DNA of 64,000 bases, taken from contig JABARV010000005.1 of NCBI GenBank assembly GCA_019186965.1, positions 62,001-126,000 of the forward strand. Direction: 5' to 3'. Made by a program: the position numbers and the translations under genes. The notes below the pieces were generated by a model. It did no database searches. It was not told the origin of the DNA and was given only the letters and a program-made list of their open reading frames with translations. The stretch's first letter is position 1, and each line of letters begins with the position of its first letter. Below, piece by piece: positions 1 through 9,696 of the stretch. The DNA comes from Turneriella sp. Lineage in GTDB: Bacteria > Spirochaetota > Leptospiria > Turneriellales > Turneriellaceae.

Positions 1-2
1 AG

Positions 3-1154
3 AAAAAAGAATGCGATACAACTAAAGATCCTGACTGCGGCGTTATCCGGCAAGACGGTAACGTACACGTGTACCGCCTGGAAAATATGCAAGCAGAGAA
101 CGTGGAAGCAACGCTTAAAAAAATCCAGCTTCCCGTAGAACCCCTGCGCTCTGCCCCCGCCTCCACTTCTGCAGCAGGGGGCAATCCACCGCCTGCTGTC
201 ACACAGGCAAATGTACAAAAAAGACCCATCGACGTTGTAGCGCACAAAGAAACCAACAGCATTATTTTTGTCGGTACAAACGACGAGTTCGAGCTTGTAC
301 GTAGCCTCATTAAACGTATCGATTTGCAGCGCCAACAGGTGTTACTCGAAGTCTTAATTGTCGAAGTGGGTGTCGACAACACAAACGAATTTGGTATTGA
401 CTGGCTTGTTGGTAAAGGATACAACGCCCAATTTAACAGCACCAAAATTGCCGCAACCTCGGGTTACATTGCGCAAGACGGAACCGTAAAAACCTCGGGA
501 TTAAGTTCGCTTCCCGGGTTTACTTTATCTTTTACCGATAAATCTATTTCTGGGTTAATGGGCATTTTAAACGCACACGTTGGGCGCTCCAATTTTATGG
601 TCGTCTCTGCGCCGCAAATTTTGACATTAGATAACCAAGAAGCGGAAATCAATGTCGGTGAAGATAGGCCAGTCCAGGTAAATACAATTTCGTCGGCTGT
701 TACTGCAACGGGGCTTAGCCAATCGAAAAGTTTTGAATACCGTCCGGTTGGGGTTAAACTCAAATTTACCCCACAGGTAAATAAAAACCGTATGGTGACA
801 CTCAACCTATACCAAGAAGTAAAAAGCATTACAAGCACCGATTCCAATTCTGGAAACCCCATCATTGGAAAAAAAGACATCAAAACATTCGTGCGCGTGC
901 AAGACGGCCAAACAATCGTTATAGGTGGACTTGTCAGTAGCGACCGCCGCACAGAAATGAAAAAAGTTCCTATTTTAGGAGATCTTCCACTTTTGGGGTA
1001 TATTTTTAAACGCACTGGCACCACTAAAAAACGCAGTAACTTACTTGTCTTTATCACCCCCCACGTTCTTACAAACCGCGCTTTAGCAGACAAGGTAACC
1101 GAAGATTTACGCGAAGACCAAATCAAAGAACTTAAGCGCAGCCAAGTGGAATAG
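3..1154 (+). CDS. gspD: Type II secretion secretin GspD, C-terminal part (5' end outside window)
   Basis: The frame is open to the left window edge, so only the last 383 codons are present. The product is the C-terminal half of the outer-membrane secretin that forms the exit channel for type II secretion. The end of the last N domain (VAHKETNSIIFVGTNDE, VRSLIKRIDLQRQQVLLEVLIV) leads into the secretin barrel. The family signature follows near the end: VRVQDGQTIVIGGLV, then VPILGDLPLLGYIFKRT and NLLVFITPHVL. A GTG at 69 would be an internal start but is unlikely, because coding sequence continues upstream of it. gspE follows after 43 bases, then gspF, so this is the tail of a type II secretion operon. 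Confidence 0.93.
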   Translation, partial: KKECDTTKDPDCGVIRQDGNVHVYRLENMQAENVEATLKKIQLPVEPLRSAPASTSAAGGNPPPAVTQANVQKRPIDVVAHKETNSIIFVGTNDEFELVRSLIKRIDLQRQQVLLEVLIVEVGVDNTNEFGIDWLVGKGYNAQFNSTKIAATSGYIAQDGTVKTSGLSSLPGFTLSFTDKSISGLMGILNAHVGRSNFMVVSAPQILTLDNQEAEINVGEDRPVQVNTISSAVTATGLSQSKSFEYRPVGVKLKFTPQVNKNRMVTLNLYQEVKSITSTDSNSGNPIIGKKDIKTFVRVQDGQTIVIGGLVSSDRRTEMKKVPILGDLPLLGYIFKRTGTTKKRSNLLVFITPHVLTNRALADKVTEDLREDQIKELKRSQVE

Positions 1155-1197
1155 TGTACGGGGAGATTAAAGAGCGGCAAATACAGGCTCCTTTAAT

Positions 1198-2922
1198 ATG
1201 CGAAAGTTTGGCGAAATTCTCCTCGACGCAGGCTTAATCGAAGAAGCCGAGCTTAAAAAAGCGCTTTCGCTCCAGCGTAAATCTTCTCTAAAAATTGGGC
1301 AAATTCTCGTCAAAAAAGGACTTATTTCCGAAGACGACGCGCTTAAAGCGCTTTCGCAACAGTACGAAATTGAGTACATTGAAAAACTCGAACCGTCTGG
1401 AATTGAAGCGCTTGTTGAAAAAGTTCCTCTTAAGTTTGTACAAAAATACCGTGTAGCTCCGTATTACGTAAAAGACAGAGAAATAAAAATTGCGCTAAGC
1501 GACCCCTCGCTTTTACATCCCTTGGATGAATTCCGTTTGCTTTTTATTGGGTACGATGTAATTCCTGTACTTACGCGTGAAAGTGAAATTTTACGCATTA
1601 TCCATAACGTCTATGAGGCAAAATCACGTGCGGAAGATTCATCTATAGAAATGGGGGACGGGCTTGAAATTTTGGACGACATCCAAGATTTACAAGACTC
1701 TTCTGAACTTGCAAACCAAGCGCCAATTATTAAACTTGTAAATATGGTTCTCTCGAATGCGGTCAACGAAAAGGCATCCGATATCCACTTTGAACCGCAC
1801 GAAAATAAATTTACCATCCGTTTTCGTATCGACGGTATTTTACACGAGATGATGTCCCCCCCTAAATCTATACAAAACGGCGTTATCTCGCGCGTCAAAA
1901 TTATGGCAAATTTGAACATTGCCGAAAACAGGCTTCCGCAAGACGGGCGTATTCGCGTGCGCTTTGGCGGAAACGATATCGACATCCGCGTTTCGTCTTT
2001 ACCCACACAACACGGCGAGAGATTGGTTTTGCGCTTACTCAACAGGACAACCGCAAAATACGATTTAGCCAACATTGGTTTTGAAAAACAAACATACGAA
2101 CAGTTTGTTTCGATGATTAACGAACCCAACGGAATTATCCTTATTACAGGGCCAACGGGTTCTGGAAAAACTACAACACTTTATGCCGCGCTTGTGCGCC
2201 TCAATAGTCCCGAAAGAAATATTATTACCGTAGAAGATCCTATAGAATACCAAATCGAAGGGATTGGCCAAGTACAGGCGCGTTCAAAAATTGGATTTAC
2301 CTTTGCCGAAGGGTTGCGTTCAATTTTGCGCCAAGACCCCGACGTTATTATGGTGGGGGAAATCCGCGACGAGGAAACCGCACGTATCGCAATCCAATCA
2401 TCTTTAACAGGCCACCTTGTCTTCTCGACGCTCCACACAAACGACGCACCTTCCGCAATTACACGCCTTCTCGACATGGGGATTGAACCATTTCTAGTCA
2501 CGTCAACGTGCCGAGGGATTATGGCGCAGCGTTTGGTCAGAAGGCTGTGTTCGCACTGTAAAAAAACACGCACAATTACGATAAAAGAATTAACTGCGCT
2601 GGGGCTTACGTATCTGGAGCGTAAAACAAAAGCAAAAACAAAAGGGAAAAAAGCTCCTCCAAAACCAGCTTCAGAAAAAATCCAAATTTTTGAAAGCGGC
2701 GGTTGCAAAGAGTGCATGCACACAGGCTTTCGTGGGCGTATGGGTGTATACGAATTTATGCCACTAACAAGTAAAATTCGCGAAATGGTTTTAGCGCGTG
2801 CTTCACTCGACGACATAAAAAATGTGGCCATTGACGAAGGATTGATTACGTTACGAAACGCAGCGCTACGCCAAGTGGTAAATGGTACAACCTCTTTAGA
2901 TGAAGCCTTGCGGATAACTTAA
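1198..2922 (+). CDS. gspE: Type II secretion ATPase GspE
   Basis: Cytoplasmic hexameric ATPase that powers pseudopilus assembly for type II secretion. Of 574 residues, the first 150 form the GspE/MshE N-terminal domains (RKFGEILLDAGLI, KALSQQYEI). The ATPase follows: Walker A GPTGSGKTTT at about residues 318-327, Walker B-like VIMVGEIRDEETA at about 383-395, and a His box FSTLHTNDA. A zinc-binding four-cysteine segment is split between CSHC at about 452 and CKEC at about 504, with a Lys/Pro-rich insertion between. The ATG lies 43 bases after gspD and the stop abuts the gspF start codon, so the genes are co-transcribed. Assignment to GspE rather than PilB rests on the gspD neighbour. Confidence 0.94.
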   Translation: MRKFGEILLDAGLIEEAELKKALSLQRKSSLKIGQILVKKGLISEDDALKALSQQYEIEYIEKLEPSGIEALVEKVPLKFVQKYRVAPYYVKDREIKIALSDPSLLHPLDEFRLLFIGYDVIPVLTRESEILRIIHNVYEAKSRAEDSSIEMGDGLEILDDIQDLQDSSELANQAPIIKLVNMVLSNAVNEKASDIHFEPHENKFTIRFRIDGILHEMMSPPKSIQNGVISRVKIMANLNIAENRLPQDGRIRVRFGGNDIDIRVSSLPTQHGERLVLRLLNRTTAKYDLANIGFEKQTYEQFVSMINEPNGIILITGPTGSGKTTTLYAALVRLNSPERNIITVEDPIEYQIEGIGQVQARSKIGFTFAEGLRSILRQDPDVIMVGEIRDEETARIAIQSSLTGHLVFSTLHTNDAPSAITRLLDMGIEPFLVTSTCRGIMAQRLVRRLCSHCKKTRTITIKELTALGLTYLERKTKAKTKGKKAPPKPASEKIQIFESGGCKECMHTGFRGRMGVYEFMPLTSKIREMVLARASLDDIKNVAIDEGLITLRNAALRQVVNGTTSLDEALRIT

Positions 2923-4143
2923 ATGCCACACTACCAGTATACCGCGTTTAACCAAAAAGGACAAAAGGTAACAGACGTCATAGAAGCTATCTCTGCGCAA
3001 GCAGCTACACAAAAACTTAAAGCGTTAAACCTTTACGTACGGGAAATACGCGCCGATTCGACTAAACGCGACAGGGAGCTTTTTCCCTTTTTAAGTAACC
3101 TACTCTACCGTATCAAGCGTAAAGACACAGGAATTTTTTCACGCCAACTTGGCACCCTTTTAGGCGCAGGAATTCCCCTGAACGAAGCCCTTTCTGACAT
3201 TAGCGAACAAACCGAAAACAAACACCTGCGAAAGATTATCCAAGAAATGAAACAACAAGTCACCGAAGGAAAGTCGCTCTCGGAGGCAATTAAACAGTAT
3301 TCGGATGTTTTTCCGCCCGTGTACGCAAGCATGATTCGCGTAGGCGAAGCGACGGGTAACTACGAACCGACGCTAAAACGTTTGGCAGACCTCGAAGAGC
3401 GTAACGAAGAGCTTAAATCGCGTGCAATTACCGCGATGATTTACCCTGCGTTTATGCTTGCAATTTCTGTTGGGGTAATCTTTTTCCTTATGACTTCGGT
3501 GGTTCCGCAACTTTCCGACCTTTTTAGCGGTTTTAAGGCAGAGCTTCCCCTTATCACGCGTATCGTAATTGGGCTTTCAAAAATTTTCTCAAACTTTTGG
3601 CATGTAATGATTTTATCTATCGCGGGCGGCATTTACGCGTTTGTCCGTTACCGCTCGACGCCAAAGGGCAAAAGGAAAACCGATACAATAATTATGCGGA
3701 TTCCCTTTTTCGGAAATTTACTCCGCCGTATCCAAGTAGGACTTTTCTGCCGTAACTTGGGAATTCTCGCCGAAAACCAAGTTCCCCTTTTAGACTCGCT
3801 CCGTATTGTCGCAGGTACCGTCACCAACTCTATTTTTGTCGAAGAGATAAACTCTGCAGCGGAGCAAATTAAAGAAGGTTCGTCGCTTCGGGAGTCTTTA
3901 CGCGACTCGGTGATGCTGCCGCAAATGGCAAAAGGGATGATCTCCGCTGGAGAAAGTACCGACCGCCTGTCGGAGCTACTCATCAAAGCCGCCGAAATTA
4001 TGGAAAGTGAAGTCGACGGCGCTGTACGCCGCATGACACAGTCCTTGGAACCTATCATGATTATTTTTTTGGGCGGCATTGTCGCGGCGATTATGGCGGC
4101 AGTTATGTTGCCGATGTACAAGATGACCGAGTATATTAAATAA
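2923..4143 (+). CDS. gspF: Type II secretion inner-membrane platform protein GspF
   Basis: Polytopic inner-membrane protein of the type II secretion platform that contacts GspE and the pseudopilus. The 406-residue length is normal. It begins with the typical MPHYQYTAFNQKGQKV, then has two tandem T2SSF domains, each starting with the phrase FSRQLGTLLGAGIPL (about residue 75) or CRNLGILAENQVPLLDSL (about 275). Hydrophobic segments lie near residues 170-195, 217-240 and 372-395. The ATG follows the gspE stop directly. No gspG or other pseudopilin follows; a glycosyltransferase gene begins 4 bases after the stop, so the remaining secretion genes are elsewhere. Confidence 0.94.
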   Translation: MPHYQYTAFNQKGQKVTDVIEAISAQAATQKLKALNLYVREIRADSTKRDRELFPFLSNLLYRIKRKDTGIFSRQLGTLLGAGIPLNEALSDISEQTENKHLRKIIQEMKQQVTEGKSLSEAIKQYSDVFPPVYASMIRVGEATGNYEPTLKRLADLEERNEELKSRAITAMIYPAFMLAISVGVIFFLMTSVVPQLSDLFSGFKAELPLITRIVIGLSKIFSNFWHVMILSIAGGIYAFVRYRSTPKGKRKTDTIIMRIPFFGNLLRRIQVGLFCRNLGILAENQVPLLDSLRIVAGTVTNSIFVEEINSAAEQIKEGSSLRESLRDSVMLPQMAKGMISAGESTDRLSELLIKAAEIMESEVDGAVRRMTQSLEPIMIIFLGGIVAAIMAAVMLPMYKMTEYIK

Positions 4144-4147
4144 GGCC

Positions 4148-5275
4148 GTGTGGTTACGACTACTCGAATACATTTCGCTTTCGCGTAAAAGACTTTTACG
4201 TATACGACGAATTTTTGCGCGTAAAATTACTCCACCTAAAATTCTAATTATCCGCAACGACGGCCTGGGAGACTTTATTTTGACTCTCCCCATGGTTTCT
4301 GCGCTCAAAAAACAACTGCCACACGCACGTGTTTACGTTCTTTGTGCACGCAACCTCCATTCGATGTCCGCATTTCTCCCCGAAATTGACGGCTGGATTT
4401 TAGATCCCGGCTGTCTACTTAAAAGACACACAAAGAAAAAAAGGCAGCTACAAATAAAAACCGAATATACTAATTTGGTACGCGAAATCGCCGCATACCG
4501 TTTTGACCTTGCAATCTTTTCGTACGCTGAACCTAAAAGCGCAAAACTTGTTCGCGACGCGGGTATTCCGTACCGCTTAGGTCCTTTACGCCGTTCATTC
4601 CTTTACCGTTTTAACTTATGGTACTTTATCCGCCGCAAAAATACTAACCAGTCGGAGTTTCAGCTCAACCTTAAAATTTTACGTGCGCTTCGCTTAGAAA
4701 GTTTATTCCAGTTTCCACGCGTCAAAATTCCACCATTACGGATGGCAAAAATAAAAGGACGCTACATCGTTATGCACCCTTACAAAAGGTCGGGAACTGC
4801 GCTTGTTTGGCCAATGGAGAACTTCCAAGCCCTTGCAAAATACTACGCCGAAAAAAAAACTCAGGTAGTTATCCTGGGAGATGGCGCCGACGAAGAAATA
4901 CTCCAAAAGTATTTTGGCCGAATACCGCGTGTTAAAATAATGACGCACCTAACTCTTGTACAAAGCGCGGCTCTTCTTAAACAAGCAGCACATTTTTTTG
5001 GAAATTCCTCTGGCCCATTGCACTTGGCCGCGCTTGTAGGTTGTCCACACACTGCTTTTTTTCCGCAGAATAAAGCTTCCTCTCAGCGTAGGTGGCGCAC
5101 ACTCCCTTTAGATAAAGCCCCTTTTTTGTCAGAGTACCTTCTTAGTACAGATTTCCCTATGGATACGCTTAAATGCAAACTTGCAAAGTGCAAGTTTTAT
5201 CCTTGTACGGCACAAATTAGCGTCGAAGCTGCAATTAACTCCGCCAATGCATGGAAAAAACGGCGGAGAAAGTAA
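4148..5275 (+). CDS. Glycosyltransferase family 9 (heptosyltransferase-like)
   Basis: Predicted GT-B glycosyltransferase of the ADP-heptose:LPS heptosyltransferase family, acting at the inner face of the cytoplasmic membrane on lipopolysaccharide core sugars. The N-terminal half carries KILIIRNDGLGDFILTLP (about residues 28-45), the family's acceptor-side motif. The C-terminal half has VVILGDGADEE and FFGNSSGPLHLAALVGCP, the nucleotide-sugar binding region. The extreme N-terminus is strongly basic (RLLRIRRIFARK). The start is a GTG 4 bases after the gspF stop, suggesting read-through from the secretion operon. Family membership is secure; the exact donor and acceptor are not visible. Confidence 0.85.
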   Translation: MWLRLLEYISLSRKRLLRIRRIFARKITPPKILIIRNDGLGDFILTLPMVSALKKQLPHARVYVLCARNLHSMSAFLPEIDGWILDPGCLLKRHTKKKRQLQIKTEYTNLVREIAAYRFDLAIFSYAEPKSAKLVRDAGIPYRLGPLRRSFLYRFNLWYFIRRKNTNQSEFQLNLKILRALRLESLFQFPRVKIPPLRMAKIKGRYIVMHPYKRSGTALVWPMENFQALAKYYAEKKTQVVILGDGADEEILQKYFGRIPRVKIMTHLTLVQSAALLKQAAHFFGNSSGPLHLAALVGCPHTAFFPQNKASSQRRWRTLPLDKAPFLSEYLLSTDFPMDTLKCKLAKCKFYPCTAQISVEAAINSANAWKKRRRK

Positions 5276-5359
5276 TCCGATCGTTTAATGACACCTTACT
5301 GACAATGCACGGGCTTTACGTTTTTGCCCAACCTAAAATAAAGGATATGCCTACTTCCT

Positions 5360-6631
5360 ATGCCGCCATTGGGCTTTTTTAAACGCTTCCACGCTCTATC
5401 GCTAAGCATTGCTACACACGAAGTGGAAGCCCTTGCAGCGTTTCCTGACTCACGCCGTTTCTACACCGAAAACTCCATCACGCTTCCACCAACAATCCGT
5501 GGACTTCTTTATATGGCGACGTGTAACCGTATCGAAATCTATACCGAATTTTCTGAAGGAATAGAACCTAAAGATGGCTTTGCTACACTTTATAACTTAT
5601 CGCCTATTTTCAAAAAGATGGAAGAGGCCAAACCTCGCTACCTAAGCGGCGAAAAAGTTTTAGTCCACCTTATTTCAGTTGCAAGCGGACTTAAAAGCCT
5701 CGCTTTAGGTGAAACACAAATAGCGGGACAAATTAAACGTGACATGTCTCAGGCAAGCGCACTGGGCTGGCTTTCCTCTGGCCTTTCGACACTTCTTGCA
5801 AAAGCATTGGAAGCGCAAAAAAAGATACGTACGCAAACAGGAATTTCTGAAAATGCGTACTCGCTTATGAGCCTTGTCGAAGAAGCAATTTGCGAACGTA
5901 ACCTTCACCCAATACAAAGCACCCTCGTTCTTGTAGGTGCATCGGATATGTCGGCAAAAGTAACGCGTTTTGCTTTGCGGCGAGGCGTCAAAAATTTTAC
6001 TTTAGTACGCAAAGAAGTTTCTCGTGCGATGAACCGCGAAATGCGGCGGCTAATAGACTATACGCCAAACTGTTTCCGTATAGTTTCTTTGGCAGATTTC
6101 CAACAAGACTCCTCAAATTTATCCGCGCAAGCGATTATACTCGCCTCGAGCGCAACGGAGCCACTCTTCTCTGCACACGATTTGGCAAATCTTACAAGAA
6201 ACAAAACCCTCGTTGAAAACTCTGCCGTGGTGGATCTATCGCTTCCAGCAAATGTTGCACCCGACGCAGCAGAAAAACTGGGTAACCGGTTTATTTCTCT
6301 AGCGTCGCTAAAAAAAATTTCCGATGAAGCGCGTGCACAAAGAGCGGCATCTGCCAAAGAAGCAGAACCCATTATCCGACGGACGGTATACCAGCTATGG
6401 CTCGACTCGCTTTACCGCGAGAATCCTTCCGTCGTGCGCGACTATTTAGAAACCAAAACCAACCAAACCGACAGCCAATGGCAACGCCTTGCCGAAGAAG
6501 CTTCGCTGAACGAAAAACAAAAACGTATTTTATACGACTTTGTAAAAAAAGAACAAAGGCGTACCCTGCAGCAACACCGCGAGATGATCCTTGACCTTAT
6601 TTCAAACGCGAAAATTACTCCTGAAATTTAA
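5360..6631 (+). CDS. hemA: Glutamyl-tRNA reductase HemA
   Basis: NADPH-dependent reductase that converts glutamyl-tRNA to glutamate-1-semialdehyde, the committed step of C5-pathway tetrapyrrole synthesis. At 423 residues it has normal length. The N-terminal catalytic domain has MATCNRIEIY with the nucleophilic Cys at about residue 55. LVHLISVASGLKSLALGE and QIAGQIK are also family motifs. A Rossmann domain follows (STLVLVGASDMSAK, about 190), then a helical dimerisation tail rich in Glu, Lys and Arg. It heads the haem gene block and lies 84 bases after the glycosyltransferase. An 11-codon reading frame at 5347-5382 overlaps the start in another frame, and the AAGGA at 5341-5345 sits oddly close to that frame and far from this ATG, so the true start is not certain. 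Confidence 0.93.
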   Translation: MPPLGFFKRFHALSLSIATHEVEALAAFPDSRRFYTENSITLPPTIRGLLYMATCNRIEIYTEFSEGIEPKDGFATLYNLSPIFKKMEEAKPRYLSGEKVLVHLISVASGLKSLALGETQIAGQIKRDMSQASALGWLSSGLSTLLAKALEAQKKIRTQTGISENAYSLMSLVEEAICERNLHPIQSTLVLVGASDMSAKVTRFALRRGVKNFTLVRKEVSRAMNREMRRLIDYTPNCFRIVSLADFQQDSSNLSAQAIILASSATEPLFSAHDLANLTRNKTLVENSAVVDLSLPANVAPDAAEKLGNRFISLASLKKISDEARAQRAASAKEAEPIIRRTVYQLWLDSLYRENPSVVRDYLETKTNQTDSQWQRLAEEASLNEKQKRILYDFVKKEQRRTLQQHREMILDLISNAKITPEI

Positions 6632-6632
6632 T

Positions 6633-8357
6633 ATGGCACATCCCGTTAAAAAATCCATTACACTTGCTTCGCGTGACTCGCTTTTAGCGCTTGCACAAAC
6701 CATAGACGCTGCTATGCGTTTAGAAAAAGTTGGATTCCAAGTGCGTATAGAAGCTTTGAAAACAGCGGGCGATATTAAACTCGACGGTCCTCTTTACCAT
6801 GTAGCGGATAGCGCAACTAAAGAAGGCCGTGCTTTTTTTACGCGAGAACTTGACGAAGCCCTTATTACAAACCGTACAGACGCGGCTGTACACTCTTTTA
6901 AAGATTTGCCTACAGAAAAAATTCCAGAAATTTCGGACGCAATCCTTTTTTCTGAAACCACATCTGCAGATATTCTCCTTTCGCTCTCGCCAATTAATTT
7001 AAAAAACGACGGAGAAAAACTCGTTATTGGAACATCGTCGCTGCGCCGTATACACCAGCTTGGTTTTACCTTTCCAAAAGCCAAAACAGCAACTTTACGC
7101 GGCAATATAGTTACGCGCCTTAAAAGACTTGTCGAAAAAAATAACGGCATCAATACCATTTTAATCGCAGAAGCAGGCTTTGAGCGGATGAAAAAATTTT
7201 CATCTATCGAGCCCAAGCTCTATACGCATTTTTTAGAAGAACACACACGAAAACACCTCGAAGATGAACTTTCGCATTTTAAAAAATATACCGCAGTGGG
7301 TCTTCACACATACCAGATAAATGAAAAAAAATTTCCCACAGCGCCAGGCCAAGGAGTTCTTGCTTTCCAGTTCTCAAAAAAAGCAGAGCAGAAACTCTCT
7401 CTGCATATAGCAGAAATTTTTCCTGAACACGCCAAAATTGCTTCACGCACATTTGTCGAACGGCAAGTAATGACGCTCCTCGAGACTGGTTGCCACGCGC
7501 CCATTGGGGTTTCTGCGTTTTATTCTTCCCAGCCCAATTTTCACGTATCGCTCTGTTTTAGCCGAAAAACTGAAACAAACCCTGTGTATTTTGCAGAATC
7601 AATTTTTTTAGAACGTATTGTCCACGATGCAACAAATATAGTTTCTGAAATAAAAGAAGGGTTTGACAAAATTTTTTGGTGGGGAAAAACAAACGCCGTT
7701 ATAGATAATCCTAAATTCCAGTTTATAAACGCCATCGAAGAGCGCTATTTAAACACTGACGCACAAAAAATTCTGGATGCAGAAGTTCTCTTTATCGTAA
7801 GCCCGTCTATCTTTCCTTTTCTTGAAAAAAATCCGCAACTTTTAACTAAAGATTTTTTTACCGCCGGCGAAGAGACAAGCCGACGCTTAAAGGAAAAATT
7901 TCCACAAGTTAAAGTTTACGAAACAGGAAAAGGATTTAGTTCTGCGCTCGATTCTATAAAAGCGAATGCGGTTTGGTTGGGGTCTTTGGCAGGGCTTTCC
8001 CGTGCACAAGAAATAGCGAGAGGATGTACAAATTTTCGCTTTGTTCCCGTTTACGAAAATTTGCCCACACCTTACGAAAAAATATTAAGTAAAACTCCCA
8101 TACTAAAACAATTGAAGGGAAACACTCTACACGCGCTTACTTCAGGTACGGCGGCAAGAAGTTTTGTAGAATTTTATAAAAAAGAAAATCCAAAAAATGG
8201 TTTAGTTTCGTGCTTTGGAAACTCCGCCCAAGAAGTTTTAAAAGAGCATGGAATACCTATATACCATTTAAGCGAAGCACCCAACTTCAAACTTTACACC
8301 GATGAACTTTTAGGAAACACCAATCTAATGCACCACGAGGAAATAAATGGAACATAG
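6633..8357 (+). CDS. hemCD: Fused porphobilinogen deaminase / uroporphyrinogen-III synthase (HemC-HemD)
   Basis: A single polypeptide of 574 residues for two consecutive haem steps: polymerisation of four porphobilinogens to hydroxymethylbilane, then cyclisation with ring-D inversion. The HemC part (about 1-350) has SRDSLLALAQ, HSFKDLPTE, IGTSSLRR, RGNIVTRLKRL and the dipyrromethane-cofactor cysteine in TGCHAPIG at about residue 287. A stretch near residues 205-235 is longer than in most HemC. The HemD part (about 360-574) is poorly conserved, as usual for the family, but has the expected size. I take the ATG at 6633, which gives the usual KSITLASRDS start, not the ATG at 6591 inside hemA. 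The 3' end overlaps hemL by 11 bases. Confidence 0.92.
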   Translation: MAHPVKKSITLASRDSLLALAQTIDAAMRLEKVGFQVRIEALKTAGDIKLDGPLYHVADSATKEGRAFFTRELDEALITNRTDAAVHSFKDLPTEKIPEISDAILFSETTSADILLSLSPINLKNDGEKLVIGTSSLRRIHQLGFTFPKAKTATLRGNIVTRLKRLVEKNNGINTILIAEAGFERMKKFSSIEPKLYTHFLEEHTRKHLEDELSHFKKYTAVGLHTYQINEKKFPTAPGQGVLAFQFSKKAEQKLSLHIAEIFPEHAKIASRTFVERQVMTLLETGCHAPIGVSAFYSSQPNFHVSLCFSRKTETNPVYFAESIFLERIVHDATNIVSEIKEGFDKIFWWGKTNAVIDNPKFQFINAIEERYLNTDAQKILDAEVLFIVSPSIFPFLEKNPQLLTKDFFTAGEETSRRLKEKFPQVKVYETGKGFSSALDSIKANAVWLGSLAGLSRAQEIARGCTNFRFVPVYENLPTPYEKILSKTPILKQLKGNTLHALTSGTAARSFVEFYKKENPKNGLVSCFGNSAQEVLKEHGIPIYHLSEAPNFKLYTDELLGNTNLMHHEEINGT

Positions 8358-9696
8358 GAAATCTCTACGCCTTTGGAAGCGTGCGCTTGCTGCAATACCT
8401 GGCGGGGTAAATTCACCCGTACGTGCGTTTGGTTCTGTAGGTATAGATCCCGTTTTTATAAAATCAGGAAAAGGCACATACGTGTACGACGTGGACGACA
8501 ATAAGTATCTAGACTTTCTCTCGAGTTGGGGGCCTTTAATTTTAGGGCATGCCCCACGCAAAGTCGTTAAAGCTACGCGCAAAGCCGCTTTACAAGGTTC
8601 AACTTTTGGCGCGGTTACAGAACTCGAAGTAGAACTTGCTGAATTTATTTTAGCCAAACTGCCGTTTGCCGACAAAATCCGTTTTGTAAATTCTGGCACA
8701 GAAGCTGTAATGACTGCATTGCGGTTAGCGCGGGGCGTTACAGGGCGCGATAAAATAATTAAATTTGAGGGATGTTACCATGGGCACAGCGATGCACTCC
8801 TTGCAAAGGCAGGTTCTGGCCTTTTAACTTTATCGGGAAACATCGCTGAGGCAAGCTCTCCCGGAGTACCCGAAGAGATTGTGCAAAACACCTTGGTTCT
8901 ACCCTTAGATAACAAAGTAGTCTTTGAAGAAACTTTAAAAAAACACGCAACGAGTATCGCTGCTGTCATTATAGAGCCTGTACCTGCAAACGCCGGACTT
9001 TTGCTGCAAACACGCGAATTTATCGAATTTATTTTAAAATCTGCGCAGGCAAAAGGAATTCTTGTTATTTTTGACGAAGTTATTTCTGGGTTTCGTTTGG
9101 GATTTTCGGGTTATTCAGGGCGTGAAAAATTCTCTCCAGACTTAATAACATACGGAAAAATTATTGGTGGAGGTTTACCCGTAGGCGCTATCGCGGGGAA
9201 AAAACATGTTATGGATTCCTTAGCACCCCAAGGACCTGTTTACCAAGCAGGAACCCTTTCAGGCAATCCGCTCGCAATGGCTGCTGGACTTGCTGCGCTC
9301 AAAGCACTCAGCCGCAAAAACGGAGAAGTTTACCGGAACCTTCGGGAAAAAGCGGAGTACTTAAAAAAATCCTTCACAGAGGAAATAAGTCCACTTTTTT
9401 CTTCTTACGAATGGCAAATACGTTTAGTACAGGAAGAATCACTTTTTTGGTTTTCGTTCCAGCAAAAAGGCGAGACAAAAACTGTACGTAACGTACAAGA
9501 CATCGAACCTTTTTCGGCAAAACTTTACGCTAAAATTTTTCGCAGTTTGCTTGACCTTGGAATTTATATTGCACCTTCTGCATACGAAGTTGGTTTTTTA
9601 AACGATGCAATGGTATTTAAAGATATTGATTTTTTTATACGTTCACTCAAAAAAGTAATAACTGGATTACCAAAAGCACTTCGAGAAATTTCTTAA
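8347..9696 (+). CDS. hemL: Glutamate-1-semialdehyde 2,1-aminomutase HemL
   Basis: PLP enzyme that converts glutamate-1-semialdehyde to 5-aminolevulinate, directly after HemA in the pathway. Of 449 residues, the N-terminus has the typical IPGGVNSPVRAFG, then YVYDVDDNKYLDFLSSWGP. FVNSGTEAVMTALRLARG and EGCYHGHSD bind the cofactor phosphate. FDEVISGFR precedes the Schiff-base lysine in YGKIIGGGLPVGA (about residue 271). GTLSGNPLAMAAGLAAL closes the core. It overlaps hemCD by 11 bases and abuts the sensor kinase gene, so translation of the block is probably coupled. hemB, expected between hemCD and hemL in Leptospira, is not present here. Confidence 0.95.
   Translation: MEHRKSLRLWKRALAAIPGGVNSPVRAFGSVGIDPVFIKSGKGTYVYDVDDNKYLDFLSSWGPLILGHAPRKVVKATRKAALQGSTFGAVTELEVELAEFILAKLPFADKIRFVNSGTEAVMTALRLARGVTGRDKIIKFEGCYHGHSDALLAKAGSGLLTLSGNIAEASSPGVPEEIVQNTLVLPLDNKVVFEETLKKHATSIAAVIIEPVPANAGLLLQTREFIEFILKSAQAKGILVIFDEVISGFRLGFSGYSGREKFSPDLITYGKIIGGGLPVGAIAGKKHVMDSLAPQGPVYQAGTLSGNPLAMAAGLAALKALSRKNGEVYRNLREKAEYLKKSFTEEISPLFSSYEWQIRLVQEESLFWFSFQQKGETKTVRNVQDIEPFSAKLYAKIFRSLLDLGIYIAPSAYEVGFLNDAMVFKDIDFFIRSLKKVITGLPKALREIS

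Noticed and set aside
5347-5382. 11-codon frame overlapping the hemA start, considered as a leader peptide
   Set aside because: It has no attenuator-like hairpin or run of regulatory codons; it is noted only as a source of doubt about the hemA start.
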